From assembly GCF_003073045.1 (NCBI RefSeq), contig NC_037595.1, positions 12,144,074-12,208,073 of the forward strand: a stretch of 64,000 nt of DNA, written 5' to 3'. The notes under the pieces are model-generated. The model did no database searches and had not been told where the DNA came from. It saw only the letters and a program-made list of their open reading frames with translations. Position 1 is the stretch's first letter; every line of letters starts with the position of its first letter. Shown here one piece after another: positions 12,351-25,524 of this stretch. This stretch comes from Pomacea canaliculata. Taxonomy: Eukaryota; Mollusca; Gastropoda; Architaenioglossa; Ampullariidae. A program made the position numbers and the translations under genes.

Positions 12351-13275
12351 AAAGCTAGCTCCGAGAGATGCCTTCTACACAAGCGAAGATAAAATACTAA
12401 GAGTCTCAAGGCCTTTAATCATTAATAAAACTAAGAAAAAAATAATAATAAATTCTTTTTTTTTTAACTTGTTCGCGATGCAAAACTTCACGTTTAACTT
12501 TTGTTCCAAGGAGAACTAAACTTCTGTGCCACTTTTATGATCTGGTCGCTCTCAGCTGAAGAAGAGATCGTGTGCTGCAAAATTTACGAGTGACGTGTTT
12601 ATCGGTAGGAAGGATTTTTCTCGACTGACTGCTGTATAGTTTCGAGGAGGCCATCTTGCTAAATCGGTCTCATTTCGATGGCACTCCAAAGCGGTCGTAC
12701 TTCGTATACGCTCGTCTTTTGTTTTCACACCTGGAAAAGAAAAGTGAGCCAGTCTAAACACATTGAGTAATGCTGTGCTAATGCTTTTCAACCAAATATG
12801 CTAATAAAAAAAAACAACCAGTCAGAACGCACTGCATATTTCCTAGCAAATCGTGTAGCAACAAAACTAGACAAAAGTTTATGGTAGGAATGGGATCAAA
12901 AAACAAGTTGCTCGTGGTCGCATGGAGGAAATCCTTTTACTGAACCTTGAAGCTGCACACACTTAAAGATCATGCAGGTCAGTGTCGCTACTTGCTCAGT
13001 TCGTTTTATAGATAAGAAAAGTCGAGCAAAGCTTGGGCTGAACTGGTCCAACGAAACGAGGGCTAAACGCCGTGATAAACCCGACTGACAGCCGTAGGAT
13101 GCTGCGCAACTAAATATTTCGCCTTTCAACATCTTGAATATTTTCAGGTGTATACCTTGGTGAAACTTAATTGTAGCTTTTTTCCTCTCCCTTCGGATCT
13201 CTACAGAAACGTACGTCGTAGAGCTGAGCGCCTTGTGTCGGGTAATGATCAGAGCAGCAAACATACAGCACCACG

Positions 13276-13695
13276 GTGGTCAGGATGAGGTCTCCACTTC
13301 TAAACTTAAGTACTCTCTACGTGTACAAAACAGTAGATCACTATTTTTGTAATAATGTAAATACTTGCCTCTGCGCGCACACATGCACATACGCACTTGT
13401 GGCATTTGCGTGCACCCACATACTTCCTTCACGCACGCATTTACCACTTACAAACCGGCTTCCCGAGCTATATGTCATGTCATCCCATTACTTGGGGGCT
13501 AGTACCAGTCGGGGTGGAGAGCTGATGGAGCGATGCATTCGTAAACTTATGCCAACCGGCATTGATCTCCATCATGTTGACCTAACGTCCCGAACATTTG
13601 CCCCAAAACCATTGGCTTCCTATGATCTTCACATAATCTTTGCCACCCTTGCTCAAATGTTCCTCATAAAGATGGCAAAGTTGGGTTGCACGTGA
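13276..13695 (+). other. 139-codon open frame of unknown nature
   Basis: This is one of the longer uninterrupted plus-strand frames in the spacer. Its first part is low-complexity (cgcacacatgcacat...). The second part, about codons 70-139, looks more protein-like but matches no family I recognise. No splice or promoter signal decides the question. It could be a repeat relic or chance. Confidence 0.15.
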
Positions 13696-14159
13696 GGAAT
13701 CGGAAACCATACCTTCCTAGAAAGCTGTTAATTTGGTTTCTAGTTTTTGGTACAAACACGCGAAAGACATTTTTGAGACTGCAAGTGGGATAATGTTTTT
13801 CTTTTTACAACTTCCCTTTTTTCCCAAAAAAGTTACGTATTGGCTAGTTTTTAAGATAATGTTTCTGATAAAGTACCACCGCTGTAGGTTCAGCTTATTT
13901 TGCTTTGGGGCGAGGGTGAATCAGATCGAACAACCTACATCGTCAGACTCCCACCCTAGAGGAAATAAATGTCCGTGAGTCAGAACTTGTTTACAGCACT
14001 TCCAACAATGTCAAGTAGAACTTGTGTAGAATTATGTCAACCCCCAGTGACAGAAGGCTAATAATAAACTCGTTCCCCAAGCTTTTCAGGTCTTTGGGGA
14101 ATGAGGCGCTAGAAACATCATTTTCGTTGGGGCCAGCTTTATGTGAGGGCAGTTCCAAT

Positions 14160-14327
14160 CTCAATTTCCTCGTTGCCTTACCTTTCCCAGCCCTCTACAG
14201 AGTCAGGTACCCGTTCCCGACAGATTGGTCAACGGGGGAAGAGTATGTTGCGGTACACGGGTATCGAACCGGCCCGCCTCGTAGTTGGGACGCCAGCTCT
14301 CTAACCATTCTGCGGTCCGCTCCCTAT
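14160..14327 (-). repeat. tRNA-derived SINE, family 2, inverted copy
   Basis: Read on the minus strand it starts near 14327 with agcggaccgcagaatggtta and carries a B-box (ggttcgatacc, complement of 14261-14271). The family body (gggaacgggtacctgactct) and an aggtaaggc tail follow. It is the same family as 11720 and 12168 but in opposite orientation, showing independent insertions. Confidence 0.65.
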
Positions 14328-14445
14328 AGTTAATAATAAATCTAGTTCTGAGTAGTGATTGTATATAGAAAATAGTTGTTGTCCTTGGGAAAGATTATGC
14401 GCGTGCCCGGCTTTGTGTGCAAGTGAAGTGTCTTGTGCACGAATG

Positions 14446-14486
14446 CTCTCTCTCTCACACACACACACTGACACACACACACACAA
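14446..14486. repeat. (CA)n microsatellite
   Basis: Interrupted CT/CA dinucleotide tract just upstream of the second duplicated segment. Confidence 0.85.
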
Positions 14487-14709
14487 ACAACAACAAAGAA
14501 ATGCTGCATACAGTGGCCATGAATTTAACATGATAAAGCCCATTAATATTGCAAACTGTCTATGGCGAGTGGGCATATCCGCCAGATGTCACCATGCCAC
14601 CACAAGCTGGAGTGTGGTGAAGAACAAGAGATATCTCTTCGTTCTCTGGGAATTATCTCTGACCTTTGACTTTTTATTTCCTGACAGTTTTCAAACCAGT
14701 AATTGAGAG

Positions 14710-14909
14710 TGCACTGAATACGATGCCACTCACACTTCCTTTTTAAATCTGATGCCTTCAGGCGGAGACATATCAACGAATGTTGGCCGAAAACGTGCAT
14801 GGATAACTGTTTGCATCTGAAAGGCTTTCTTTAAGCACTATGTGGAGCTGTCTTCCCTGCTGCAGGCGTTATAGTGATATCTGCCAACCCCCTGAGTCTT
14901 CATCTAAAG
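14710..14909 (+). other. non-coding 5' exon of second glycosyltransferase copy
   Basis: The stretch resembles 60-260 in the first copy and ends at a strong donor (ctaaag/gtaagt, after 14909). The matching acceptor (acttttcag, ending 15448) lies 15 bases before the ATG at 15464. The left edge is not defined by sequence. Splicing is inferred from the site strength and from preservation of both sites in both copies. Confidence 0.5.
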
Positions 14910-15463
14910 GTAAGTTTACAAGTTCTATGTCTCTTAGAGTTGCAGACGAATGCGTTTCTGCGTCAATAAAAAAAAAATAATAATGAAGTAAGCATAGTGC
15001 AACCTGCTTATTATTAGAATCATATCAAGCTTATGAGCATGTTATACATTCTCTTTAAACTGAATTTTGGTGTGCCAAACTTTGAACGATATAAGAACAC
15101 TCGTGCTATCATTGTGTTAAAATTGGGCCTTAGAGGACCCTCTTATGAGTTAGATAAGCTATGTACTACACCATACAATTGTATTTTTAAAAATGTGCAG
15201 CATACAACTGGTATAATTTAAATAAACCGTACAAAAAATACCTTTAGTGAGCAATGAGACAAAAATGACAGATGAGTAGATTTGTTTTTTTAAATTCATG
15301 TTTAAAATCATAGAGAATATATAAAGCATGCAGAAAAGGGATTATTTGTTGTGAACAAAATCTGAAGGACCATAAATGTCATTTGGGCAAAAGTTATTGG
15401 AAAAATCGTACATATTTTGATTGTAATGATTGACTTTCTACTTTTCAGTTTTTTCATAGCAAG

Positions 15464-16486
15464 ATGGAAAATATTCTTCTTAAATTATCCTGTCGACGTC
15501 GATGCAAAGGCTTTGCTCTTCTTGTATTATTGATTGCCATATTCACAGTATCCCAGTATACCTTAAAAAACAGGGCCTCTTCAGCGTTAGCAAGCGTAGG
15601 TGACTTCTTTTGGTTGGACTTGTTCCATTCTAAATACTTTATTCCTAGAGACAGCATAATTATGCCACAGCATATTTCATATTTAATTCAACCAGAAAGG
15701 TCATGTAACAATGAAGCTTACATCGCTGTTCTCATTCCAAGTCATCCAAAAGATGGCCTAAAAAGAACGATAATTCGGAAGACTTGGGGTCATGCTTTGA
15801 TACAGGACCAGTGGCCACATGCCAAACTTGGGAAACATGCTGACATTTTCTTTTTATTGGGGAGAACATCCAACCAGCTGGAACATCAGTCTGTTGAGCA
15901 GGAAGCACACACATATGCTGATATGATTATAGGTGACTTTGATGACACTTACAGAAACCTCTCAATAAAAATGTTGTTTGGGCTGAACTGGATTGCCAAG
16001 AACTGTGCAGAAACAAAGTTTCTTGTCAAAATAGATCAAGACACATTTGTTGACTTTCCACAGCTGATGAATCTTCTCCTGAATAATGAGTATAAGCTGC
16101 ACAATTCTGTGCTGGGAAAACTATATTACTCTCCTTGGGTGTTAACGAGCGGCAAGTGGAAAAATGACCCCAACGAATACCCTTTTTCAATGTTCCCAAC
16201 GTACGCTGGTGGGCCGTGCTACATTTTATCCACTGACATTATAGCTCCTATTGTGAATATGTCACAGTACATACCGTACATGTCATTGGAAGATGTGTAT
16301 ATTACTGGCGTCTTATTAAAGGCATTAGGTGCACCCAAATACGACCTGCCACAACTGCACAATTTCCCAGAGGAAGAAACATTTTGTGATTTTATAGCTG
16401 ACGAAAAAAGACTGTTGAGCACAACACGGCTATCCACTGACCAGCTTAGTGAGTTGTGGCAAACCATTACAAGAGGAACTTGTTAA
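15464..16486 (+). CDS. beta-1,3-glycosyltransferase (GT31), intact
   Basis: Predicted type II Golgi enzyme of 340 residues that transfers galactose, N-acetylgalactosamine or N-acetylglucosamine in beta-1,3 linkage from a UDP-sugar. A basic N-terminus precedes a signal-anchor at about 17-34. The GT31 motifs follow in order: IRKTWG (104-109), FFLLG (129-133), DTYRNLSIKM (161-170), the DxD-type metal/UDP site in KIDQDTFVD (189-197; D191, D193), YAGGPCYILS (247-256) and EDVYITG (276-282). There are N-glycosylation sites at N165 and N265. The length is normal for B3GALT-like enzymes, and an uninterrupted coding exon is usual in this family. The start at 15464 is the first ATG after the acceptor and has the aagATGG context. 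A polyA signal lies at 16907-16916. The family is clear; the donor and acceptor specificity is not. Confidence 0.93.
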   Translation: MENILLKLSCRRRCKGFALLVLLIAIFTVSQYTLKNRASSALASVGDFFWLDLFHSKYFIPRDSIIMPQHISYLIQPERSCNNEAYIAVLIPSHPKDGLKRTIIRKTWGHALIQDQWPHAKLGKHADIFFLLGRTSNQLEHQSVEQEAHTYADMIIGDFDDTYRNLSIKMLFGLNWIAKNCAETKFLVKIDQDTFVDFPQLMNLLLNNEYKLHNSVLGKLYYSPWVLTSGKWKNDPNEYPFSMFPTYAGGPCYILSTDIIAPIVNMSQYIPYMSLEDVYITGVLLKALGAPKYDLPQLHNFPEEETFCDFIADEKRLLSTTRLSTDQLSELWQTITRGTC

Positions 16487-18060
16487 TCTCTTAACGTTTC
16501 ACTCTCCCTCTACCTCGGTTCAAAATTTCTTAAAAGTGATTTAAGAAAAATTAATTTTGTGATATGTGTGTGAAGTTGGCTAATCTAAAATTGTTACCTT
16601 CATACAGGTCATGCTGCTTATAATCACCCTTAAAAAAAAACCGCAAAAAAACAAAGAAAGCTGGGGGAAGGAACTATTACATAATCTGGAATCAATACAT
16701 GTTTCATGTTTTGCATAAAGAGCAGTTTTAGAATTTTTATGGAGAAACCAGTCTCTGTTATAATTACAAGGAGGAAATTAAATAGGGCAATGCTTGACAG
16801 CTGACTTATTTTGAACATCGTACTAGTGTATTTTTGAGGCAATGCAAAGAACAGATACTGCAGATACTGCTTCAATCCGTAACATCCATTGTTCTCCTTT
16901 TGAAAGAATAAATAAAGAAAAATTGGACATATGCAACGTTCTTATTTGCTGCAATATATGTTTAATGAGGGAACAGAATCTAAAACTACCTAAAATATGT
17001 TAAGTGCATGTACTGATGTGTTTTGTTTTATACCATACTCACTCTTATTGAGCTAGAAAGTCTATATATATTTATTTTGTTCCAAAAATCCTCTCAAAAC
17101 ATGTGTCCATCAACCACGTGGCCTTATACCATTCTTTATATACTGAATTTGTTTGTAATCTTGTACCATTAACTGTTAAGATGTATACCATTCAAGTGTA
17201 ATAGGCACCTCTAAAAGTGTATAAATATGCAAATAAATCAGTAATTAGTGTTATGTTGGCAAAATTCATATTGAATAGTGAAGCATCACTTACCTCTCTG
17301 GACCTGGTTATTACTGTGTAATTATGACTGCTGTTACATTCATATAAAGTGACTAAAGTTCACATAACAGATACAAACTCAGTGTGTTTAGCCTTAGGCT
17401 TGTCTTAAAGACTTTTGCTTAATTAAACCTGTCTTCTTCTTCAGGTTATTTCTGCTGTCACTGATAATTTGTTGTGTTGGTTTGGCAGGTTTTTTTTAAT
17501 TTGTTAGTCATCTAAATATTTCTTGTAATGCAATTCAATATGACCTCTTGTTGGATATGGATGGACACCGACAATAATTAAAGGTAAATAATATTGAAGT
17601 CTTTTAGAAATGTGTAAATGCTGGGGTATTTAAGACCTATCAAGAACATTTAATATCTAAGCTGTGTAAGCTGTCTTAATTGTTTTAGATTGTGAACATC
17701 TCAGTAGTAAACAGTGATACAATGTATCTGTTTTTGTCAAATCGGCATAAACCCATTCCACTTTTGAAAAGTGATGTAAACTGCTGTTAAATCTTGCTTT
17801 AAATAGTTCCTTAATTAACATCCTTTTAACAACCATTTAATATGCCAAAATACATGTGCCTATTTGATGCTGTAAATGACAAGTTCATGGTAAAGGACAT
17901 TTTTTTTTAGAAAGACTTTTTTAAAAAGTGTAATTTAAGGCAATAAATACTTTTGTTGCTTACTTTGTGAGACTGTCGTGCATCTTGTGAAAAACATTCT
18001 CAAACATTAGGCAATGATTAGAGTGAGAGACTTATCATACCAAAAATTAAAAAGTTTGTT
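16487..18060 (+). repeat. 3' UTR and flank of duplicated segment, second copy
   Basis: Overlapping aataaa signals at 16907-16916 probably end the glycosyltransferase transcript. Beyond them similarity to the first copy's flank continues in short collinear blocks to about 18060 (gtgaaaaacattctcaaac at 17986 resembles 5258). No coding sequence is seen. Confidence 0.65.
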
Positions 18061-18851
18061 TTTATTAAAATTTTTCTTTTTTAATGCACAAACTGTAGTG
18101 ACAGCTAAAGAAATTAAAACTTGCGAATTAGTATTGTGACCTACAGATCGAAGTGCATTCATACGGTAATCCACACAGACATTAACATTTACTCAAAGAT
18201 AATGAGAACAGGAGGAAGAGATAAAAAAAAAAAAATAAAAAGCCAGATAACTTGCGGTTATTTGTTTATGATCCACTTATCAACATTTTGTCAATGGTGC
18301 ATTTGTGTTGGGACTACATTCAAACAAGCTATAAACACATGAATAAAAAGAAGAAAATGTATTTTAGATCATATACCACAGCAAGCACTATAGAATAAAC
18401 TGAGGCTCAGATTTGATGGAGAGGGTTGAAATTGCAACCACCAATGAGCCTACGTCCAATGTTGGGCAAGGCTATGAAAAGTGGGTCTTTCGATGTTTAA
18501 GATCGGTGTCCTATATGGGAACATTCATGCAACAACAGTTATATATCTTAGTGTCGTGCGTAAATCAGAAAAGGGGGTCGGGCGTATGTGTGTGTGTGTG
18601 TACGTGTGGCTTAGAAACAATTAAAGCAACACGATGAAAGCAGACATATTATCGGGTACGATCCCACTGAACTGAAGGAAGTAAAGCTAAGCAGATTGAT
18701 CAGTGTGTACGTGGCCTGCACCCAGCGAAGACACTATAAGTGTGATATTGCGTTTTTGCTGGAGAGTTGTATATGTGATTAATTGTTTTAATGCGCTGTA
18801 ACGCCATGCGCCTAACGAAACATTATGTATCTTTTTAAAAGAAATGTTTAC

Positions 18852-19175
18852 CAAGGTGACCAGACGTTTCTGGAGGTGTCGTCACCGACAAAGACCGAGC
18901 GACAAAAAAAGTGAATGGGGGATCGGGGGGGGGGGAGGAGATGGTGGGGGGATTCTTGAGAAAGGTAGTAATTTAAACCATATAAGGAATTGAAATTATT
19001 TATCACACGGCAATAGGCTAAAGCCAAAACCAAAGGCACGGACACGAATTAATGTCCGATATAATAGGATTTTCAAATACAAGCGGGACATTGATCGACT
19101 TCATTTTTAGATGAAAACCGGACATCTATAATTATATGAGCAAGCGGGACACGCGGAGATAAACGAATCTTTAAA
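18852..19175 (-). mobile_element. diverged relative of the 47323 transposon
   Basis: It starts with aaggtgaccagacgtttc and then ggtgtcgtcaccgac, which match the reverse complement of the right end of the element at 47323-47548. Further blocks (gcgggacattg, ccggacat, gagcaagcgggacac) match its interior in the same order. The opposite terminal repeat is not recognisable. It is longer and much more diverged, hence older. Confidence 0.6.
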
Positions 19176-21477
19176 TTTGAAAAGTAGAACAATGTTCGCG
19201 ATCTTCATTTCTAAGCAAAGGGCCTCCAAAGGGTGTTGTTTTTTTTTTCCCACACGGACATGGTATAATTAGGTCCGTGCTGATTAGCAGTTTGATAACA
19301 GCTTGATCGCTTGCTCAACTCGATCGTTGGGGCGCGACATAACCACTTCCGGTTCCATTGGCTTAGCTGTGTCCGCTTCGCCCTTAATACACACTACTAT
19401 AATTTCTGTACATATGATACCCCCACCATGCTATGAATCTGCAACTCAATCGTCTCTGGTACCCGCGTGTTTCCGTAATGATGAGAACTGCATGTGCGGA
19501 GTCTCGAGAGAAAGATAATCCAAGCACGAATCTAGGTAGAGACCGCTTCATGATTAGTGCCAGCTATAGAGAACTACAGCAACTACTACATAATGGGTTT
19601 TCTTTAATGTTTTTCTCATCCTCACATCTTGTTAGTTTTTTTTTTTGCCTCTTTTGGCAATTTTCTAGACAAAAATTACAGCTATGCGTCGCTTAACGAC
19701 GGATCGAAATATATACAGAGAGAGATTTATGTGTTCTTATTTTACAGTTGTGTGAGAGATCACATGCATGTATGTGCTTTTTTTATGTTTCTGTTTGTAT
19801 ACTTAGTGGCTGTAGCTGTATGTGTTTGTATTGTGACTGTAAAATGCGTTCAGCTGTAATGAAAATACATTGCATAACGTGCATCATATATTGCTCCGTG
19901 ATTATTTTGTGTGTTCAGTGCTGTATGTGATCGCATTGTGGTCATAGGGTGTATGACTGTATCAAAGTTTTAGACCGCACATGAAGCATTTTTTTTAAAG
20001 ACTCTAAAATCTTAATAGATATATGCATACATCTTCAAGTCACATAGTGAACTATTGATTTTGTTGGGATTCTTCCACTGACATTTTTCCATCCTGTATC
20101 CTCTTTTGCAAACTGCCACTGAGGCCCATGTTTTTTTTACAGTCATCTATAATCTGGCATACTCATTCCACTGCAGCCAACAATTTTATTCATCTCGACT
20201 ATTAATATTTATTTTATACATTAGCACTGAAACAATTTATTAAAATTAAATTTCTGGGAGCTATTACAGGTTTAATTAATGCAAGTGAAAAATACATCAC
20301 CTGAAGTTATTCATATGAGTGAATACTGTCATAGAATGTACCTCTTTCACATGCTCCTGCTCAATCACAAAATTGTATGCAAACGACATTCTCTTCATCT
20401 CTTTAAAAAAAAAAATCCCAACATTCTGATTATTTAATTATCAGGCTTCTCAGACTCATCATCTTCCAACAGTTGTGCCCAGTCAAACCCATTTATACAT
20501 GACAGTCATATGCTAAAACATTACAGGCACTTTGCCATGATGTTCAAGGACAGAAATACCATATAATAGACAGTTTATTTCACTTTGTGATTGTTGTTTC
20601 AGTAGGAGAGTTAGCATTACACAGGTGTTCAGATCTTGTACACATCAAACAATCAGTGTAAGTAGCATGTAAAAGACTGTGTATGTTCAATAGTCATACA
20701 GTTAATATGAAACAATAGAAATAAACTTAAACCACAAGAAAATAGAAAAATTTTAATTATCAGTTTAGGGATAAATTTGCATGAAAAATGTTAAATAATT
20801 TTCAGACTATCAACTGGGCTTTTTCGTTGTTAAGGTGCCTTTAAGTATTGCATGCACTCTACTATGAGAAAGCGTTATCTAATGCTAGTACTTCTAACCA
20901 AAACATTCACCTTACCATTCACTCATGTTGAAGCACATGAGCATCCACACTCCCATCCCCCTACCTAAAGCCTTGCCCACAATCTTTAAACAGATCATGG
21001 ACATGTATACAAGTCCATGACTGGATAAATAAAACAGAGTAAGTTTTGAATGGTTTCTGTTTTTTTGTTGTTGTTCCATCATCATGACAAAGCAAGTACA
21101 AAAATTCTGGCGCATTACAAGGCCACAGTATTTGTTCCTCTACTTAGTAAAGAGAAAAAAAGATTCTCAAACTCATATGCCATGAAAGGCTAGCACAAAG
21201 TGTAGCATGCAAAACCTATTATATAGAAAGTATACTAAGTTACTGTTTCAAATTCATTTGAAAAGGTAAACCTGGTTAATTTGTGATCAGGGTTTTCTTT
21301 TATCCATGTCATAAGCCTCCTTGTGTAGGGTATGGCTGTTTCTTTTTTGTTTTTGGTGTAAGTTGACAGCATTTATTTGCCATGTTGCACAGAATATTTA
21401 CTTAGCAAGGTTAAGGCCTGAAAAATAGTAAATATGGTGTTTTTAATATTTCCTTTTTACAATTTCCATTTTTGCAG
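19176..21477. other. intergenic, no recognised gene
   Basis: AT-rich sequence with short unconvincing ORFs (for example 19303-19518 and 19629-19859). No conserved motif, RNA gene or repeat family was recognised. Confidence 0.4.
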
Positions 21478-21546
21478 GTAAACAGAGGAGGTGAACTAGG
21501 TTCAGAATCAAGCGAGTACCTTTCCTGGGAACAGAAAAGGAGATAA
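21478..21546 (+). other. candidate terminal coding exon
   Basis: A good acceptor (pyrimidine-rich, tttttgcag, ending 21477) is followed by 22 sense codons and a TAA. The peptide is charged (starts VNRGGELGSESSEY, ends KRR). The length and frame would fit a last exon, but no partner exon or homologue was recognised. Confidence 0.2.
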
Positions 21547-22329
21547 TTCTGTAAACTTTCATTGTTGCAGAGTGAGATGTTAAGAGCCTAAGCTTCTCTC
21601 AATGTCATGCGAGAGCAGTGCCGATCTTCTCTTGCTTTCACTGCCTTTTCTTCCCTAGCCCTTGACACTGTCAGGCAGTAGGATTGACAGTGGGAAGTAT
21701 ATGTGCTATGCTAGTATTGAATTATCTGGTGTACAAACATCTAGCCTTGGATGCTGGTGCATACCCATTTGTCCAAGAATATTCTCCTTTCACATCATAC
21801 TGGGTTGAAAAGTCTGTCATATTTAGACTTGGATGATAAATACTCATCCTTTCACCTTGTTCAAATTGTCTTCTTCCCACAGAATCTTTAATAATTTTTG
21901 TAGTATTCAGAATGTAATGCATATGACAGATTGATTCCATTTTACCACCTATGAATGTAAGAAAACATTTCTGTTTGTTATTCCAGCAATTTAAGTGTTA
22001 AGGTCAAGAAGGATGCACCAGAATATAAAAAAATGCCTACAGTCCACAGAGTTGTTTGACAGAAAAAAGTAACAGGTTTTCATAAATAACAATGGATTTA
22101 CTCGGAAATTTGATCAGCCTCTTGTCCACACATAGCATTTTCACAAATAGATCAGACTTGAAGAGCAATAGATGGTAATTGGCTTTTTTTTTTTTGGTGT
22201 ACATCAAAACAAAACTGAAGTTCTGTTTAACTTCATAAGAGTGTATGCTAGTATGAATGAATTGCACACCAAAAGCTATGATGATGAAAGACATTAAAAA
22301 AAAAATTGCTGTACATCTTTTATATACAG

Positions 22330-22494
22330 GTCCACATCCACTCGAGCAAAACAGAAAAGGATCCACCAACTGATGTAAAATGTTCTATGACACAATCAAG
22401 CAGACAGAATCTTCCAGATACTGACAATCCATGCCACAGAAGTGATAACAGTGTTCAGTACTCACAAGTGCATAACAAGACACATAGATGTAAG
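22330..22494 (+). other. candidate internal exon
   Basis: A 165-nt stretch, open in one frame (55 codons, hydrophilic, many S/N/H/K residues), lies between an acceptor (tatatacag) and a donor (tgtaag/gtgaga). The codon content looks less random than the flanks. No protein family was recognised and the exon cannot be linked to another. Confidence 0.2.
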
Positions 22495-25400
22495 GTGAGA
22501 GGACACCAAGCCTGACTGGCGAACAGCAAAAATGCAAACACTACTACTAAAAATAAAATCTTTAAAAAAATGTAGGAGTTAGTGAAAAGTCTTAAAGCAA
22601 GACTGAAGAAAATAAACAGGGGAAAGATAATAAATCTACATGGCATTTCTTTCCAATTTTAAATTAGGCTAGTATGCTCATATGACTAAACACTAACCAT
22701 AGCTGTCAGATTGCCATTACAATTACAAATGATGCCATCTACCCAATGTTTGTTTTCAGTGCTCAGTTGGCCACATATCAGAATATACTTAAGCTGTGTC
22801 CATAACTGTGCATACTTTGTTCATCTGTGAGCTGTACTGTGATGAGGTATGCAATCAAGAAAATGAAATGATAACATAATGAAGATTTTTTTTTCTCTTG
22901 CATCAGTGGTTAGTTTACATTCTCATCATCCTGCAATACCTTGCATTCCTATCAAGAGCTAAGGAGACAAGAGTGACTAGGAGCATGGTGGTAATAAGCA
23001 CATGTATCATAATCTACAGGCAACTATTGTAACCATCTATCTGCTTCAACTCATTGTATTCTCTGCAGCATAATTAAAAAAAGAAATGTCTATTAAATGT
23101 CTATGTTTGATTTATATATTTTTTATCTGCTGAAGCCTAGTTCATAGAGTTCTACCTAACTAATCAGGATTAAGGAATAGCATCCTGCTTCAAATTTTGT
23201 TTAAATAACTTCAAGTATTCAAGGTACAGATGATTATCTACAGAATTGAAAAAACACATTTTAATAATAATAAAAAAACTTTCCACTGACTACCAGAAAG
23301 TGCAAAAAGTTTTTAAAAAGGCTGGAATGCAACAGAGATAATTATTACAGCACACACCTAGACAAAAAATAAAAAATATAAAAACCTCTACAGTTGAGCA
23401 GAGATGGATTCATTCAAACCTTTGCCTTATTTCTATGTCTTTTCTGACTTGGCATACACATTCCTTGATTAGAAAGGGAAACCAGCTGCCTAAGAATATC
23501 TGTTACATCTAACTATATACTGACATGAGTAATATTACCCATCTGACAAAGTGAATAGTGCAGAAACACCTAGGTCATGATGAATTCATGCCTGTTCATA
23601 CAATCAGTAACCAGGTTGACAAATTCAAGACCAAATTACCTAATCTGCATTTTTCATAACTGATTTGTTTTCTTATACCATCTAAAATATACAAAACATT
23701 ATAGCTCAACAAGTAACAGCCAAAAATAGCTTGCAATTTTTATTTTGTACGTACTGATCAAGTTGCTTGCAGAAATCTACTGATAAATGAGCACCTCACT
23801 TTACAGGCCTTGAACATAACCATCTTAAGAATGCTTGCAAAAACCTGCTGTCTGGATGACCTACCACTCGGCCTAACAGCTATCATGGCTTAGGCAACCA
23901 ATGTACAACACAGTGATTCATGGCCTTACTACTGACTGAGAAACAACACAAGATGCCATTCATAACCTCACTCACTGGGATCCAACAGTGAATTTCATAA
24001 ACTTTTCACAAGGTCATGGCAATATTCAAGTGCCTCTCATCCTACACTCAACTGAAAGTTAAACCAGAGCATCTCTGTCACAATCAAGTCACATGGCAGA
24101 GGGGATAACACAAGATCATCAACACTGCATCAATCTTTTACACCACAGAAAAATTAATCTTACATATCCAAATTCAACATATAAGAAAGAACTTAAACCC
24201 ACATCCAGAAATCCCCTAATGATTTGAGCATTAAATGACATGACGTGCTCCAGCAAGGAAGGCCTAATTAATCTTTCAAGATGCAATATTCTTTAAAATT
24301 AAAACCAGGTAACTTAAAAATATGCTCTGCCATAGCTGACGTTTAACAGACTATGCACCATAGGGAATAGTAAATCAAAATGTGGTTAGCTACTGCATCA
24401 ATTTGCACTCTCATATCAAGTATGTGCAAACTGTCTCGTACACTTTCATGCTTTGGAGGTACAAATGTACAAGTCAGGCTCAGCTATTACAGGCAGAAAA
24501 TAAAATATTAACTTTAAATATTACTGAGTAGACTGCATTCTTACCTAATTAAAAGGTGTTAATGGTAAATTACTGTTCCAGCAGTATCATGCATCCATCA
24601 GTCCTGAAAGACTTTGGTCTGGAATATTCAGCAATTTAAAATGCTGATAGGTACTGCAAAGCCTGATGTTTTCTGATGACTACTTCTATTGCCAAAATAT
24701 ATGCCAAATCTTTTAAAACAGAACATTTTCCTAGGCTGAGGTATGTGTTCAGCAATATCGACCTTCCTATGGCATGACTAAACTGGTATAAATTGCAATT
24801 GCTGTCACCTTAATTTGAATTATTAACCTTTTACAATTCAGAGCTGCTTGCTTATCCACAAAGCAGACATGTTCTTTTAACTACATATGTTAAACTATGA
24901 TGAGTTTAGCAAGTCAGGTAGCTATTACAGAATAATTGTCCGCAGTTTTGTTGACTGGACGCATTTACACAATTAAAAACAGTTCCTTATAAATCTTGAA
25001 ATCCCTAAAATATCTTTCATTTACTTGTCTGCACAAAAGGTCTTTCACCAAAATATATTTTATGCTAAATCAAAATCAACTAAAGACAGATAAAGTTTTC
25101 GATTTGTTTGAAATAGCATTTATATACAAAAGAGTTATTTTCAAGACACTACTTTTTTTTAAGAGGATAAATTATTTGCAATATTTTGTTTTTTATATTT
25201 ATATCAAACATACCTTTCTTTCATATAAAAGGAGAATAAGACATATGTATGTATAGCTTTAACTTCCATTACCACAAGACTAACTTTTTCCTTCACTGCA
25301 TCATTACAGATCAATCCACTCAGATTATACAACATAGGCACAATGACAACTTCAAAAAGTCTCTCTTTCACACATGCTAATTTGATCTTCAGCATACCAT

Positions 25401-25524
25401 GCATAGTAAACAAGTAAACAAATGATTAAAATAAGGAATAAAACTACTTAATGGTATCAACACACTCCGCAGTACTTCAGAAAGATCAGAATGTTTCTTC
25501 AGATATGAATTTCTTTGTTAAAAT
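22495..25524. other. intergenic / 3' flank of TSG101, no recognised gene
   Basis: Uniform AT-rich sequence without convincing ORFs, inverted repeats or RNA genes. The part nearest 25525 should hold the 3' UTR of the minus-strand TSG101 gene; its end was not determined. Confidence 0.4.
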
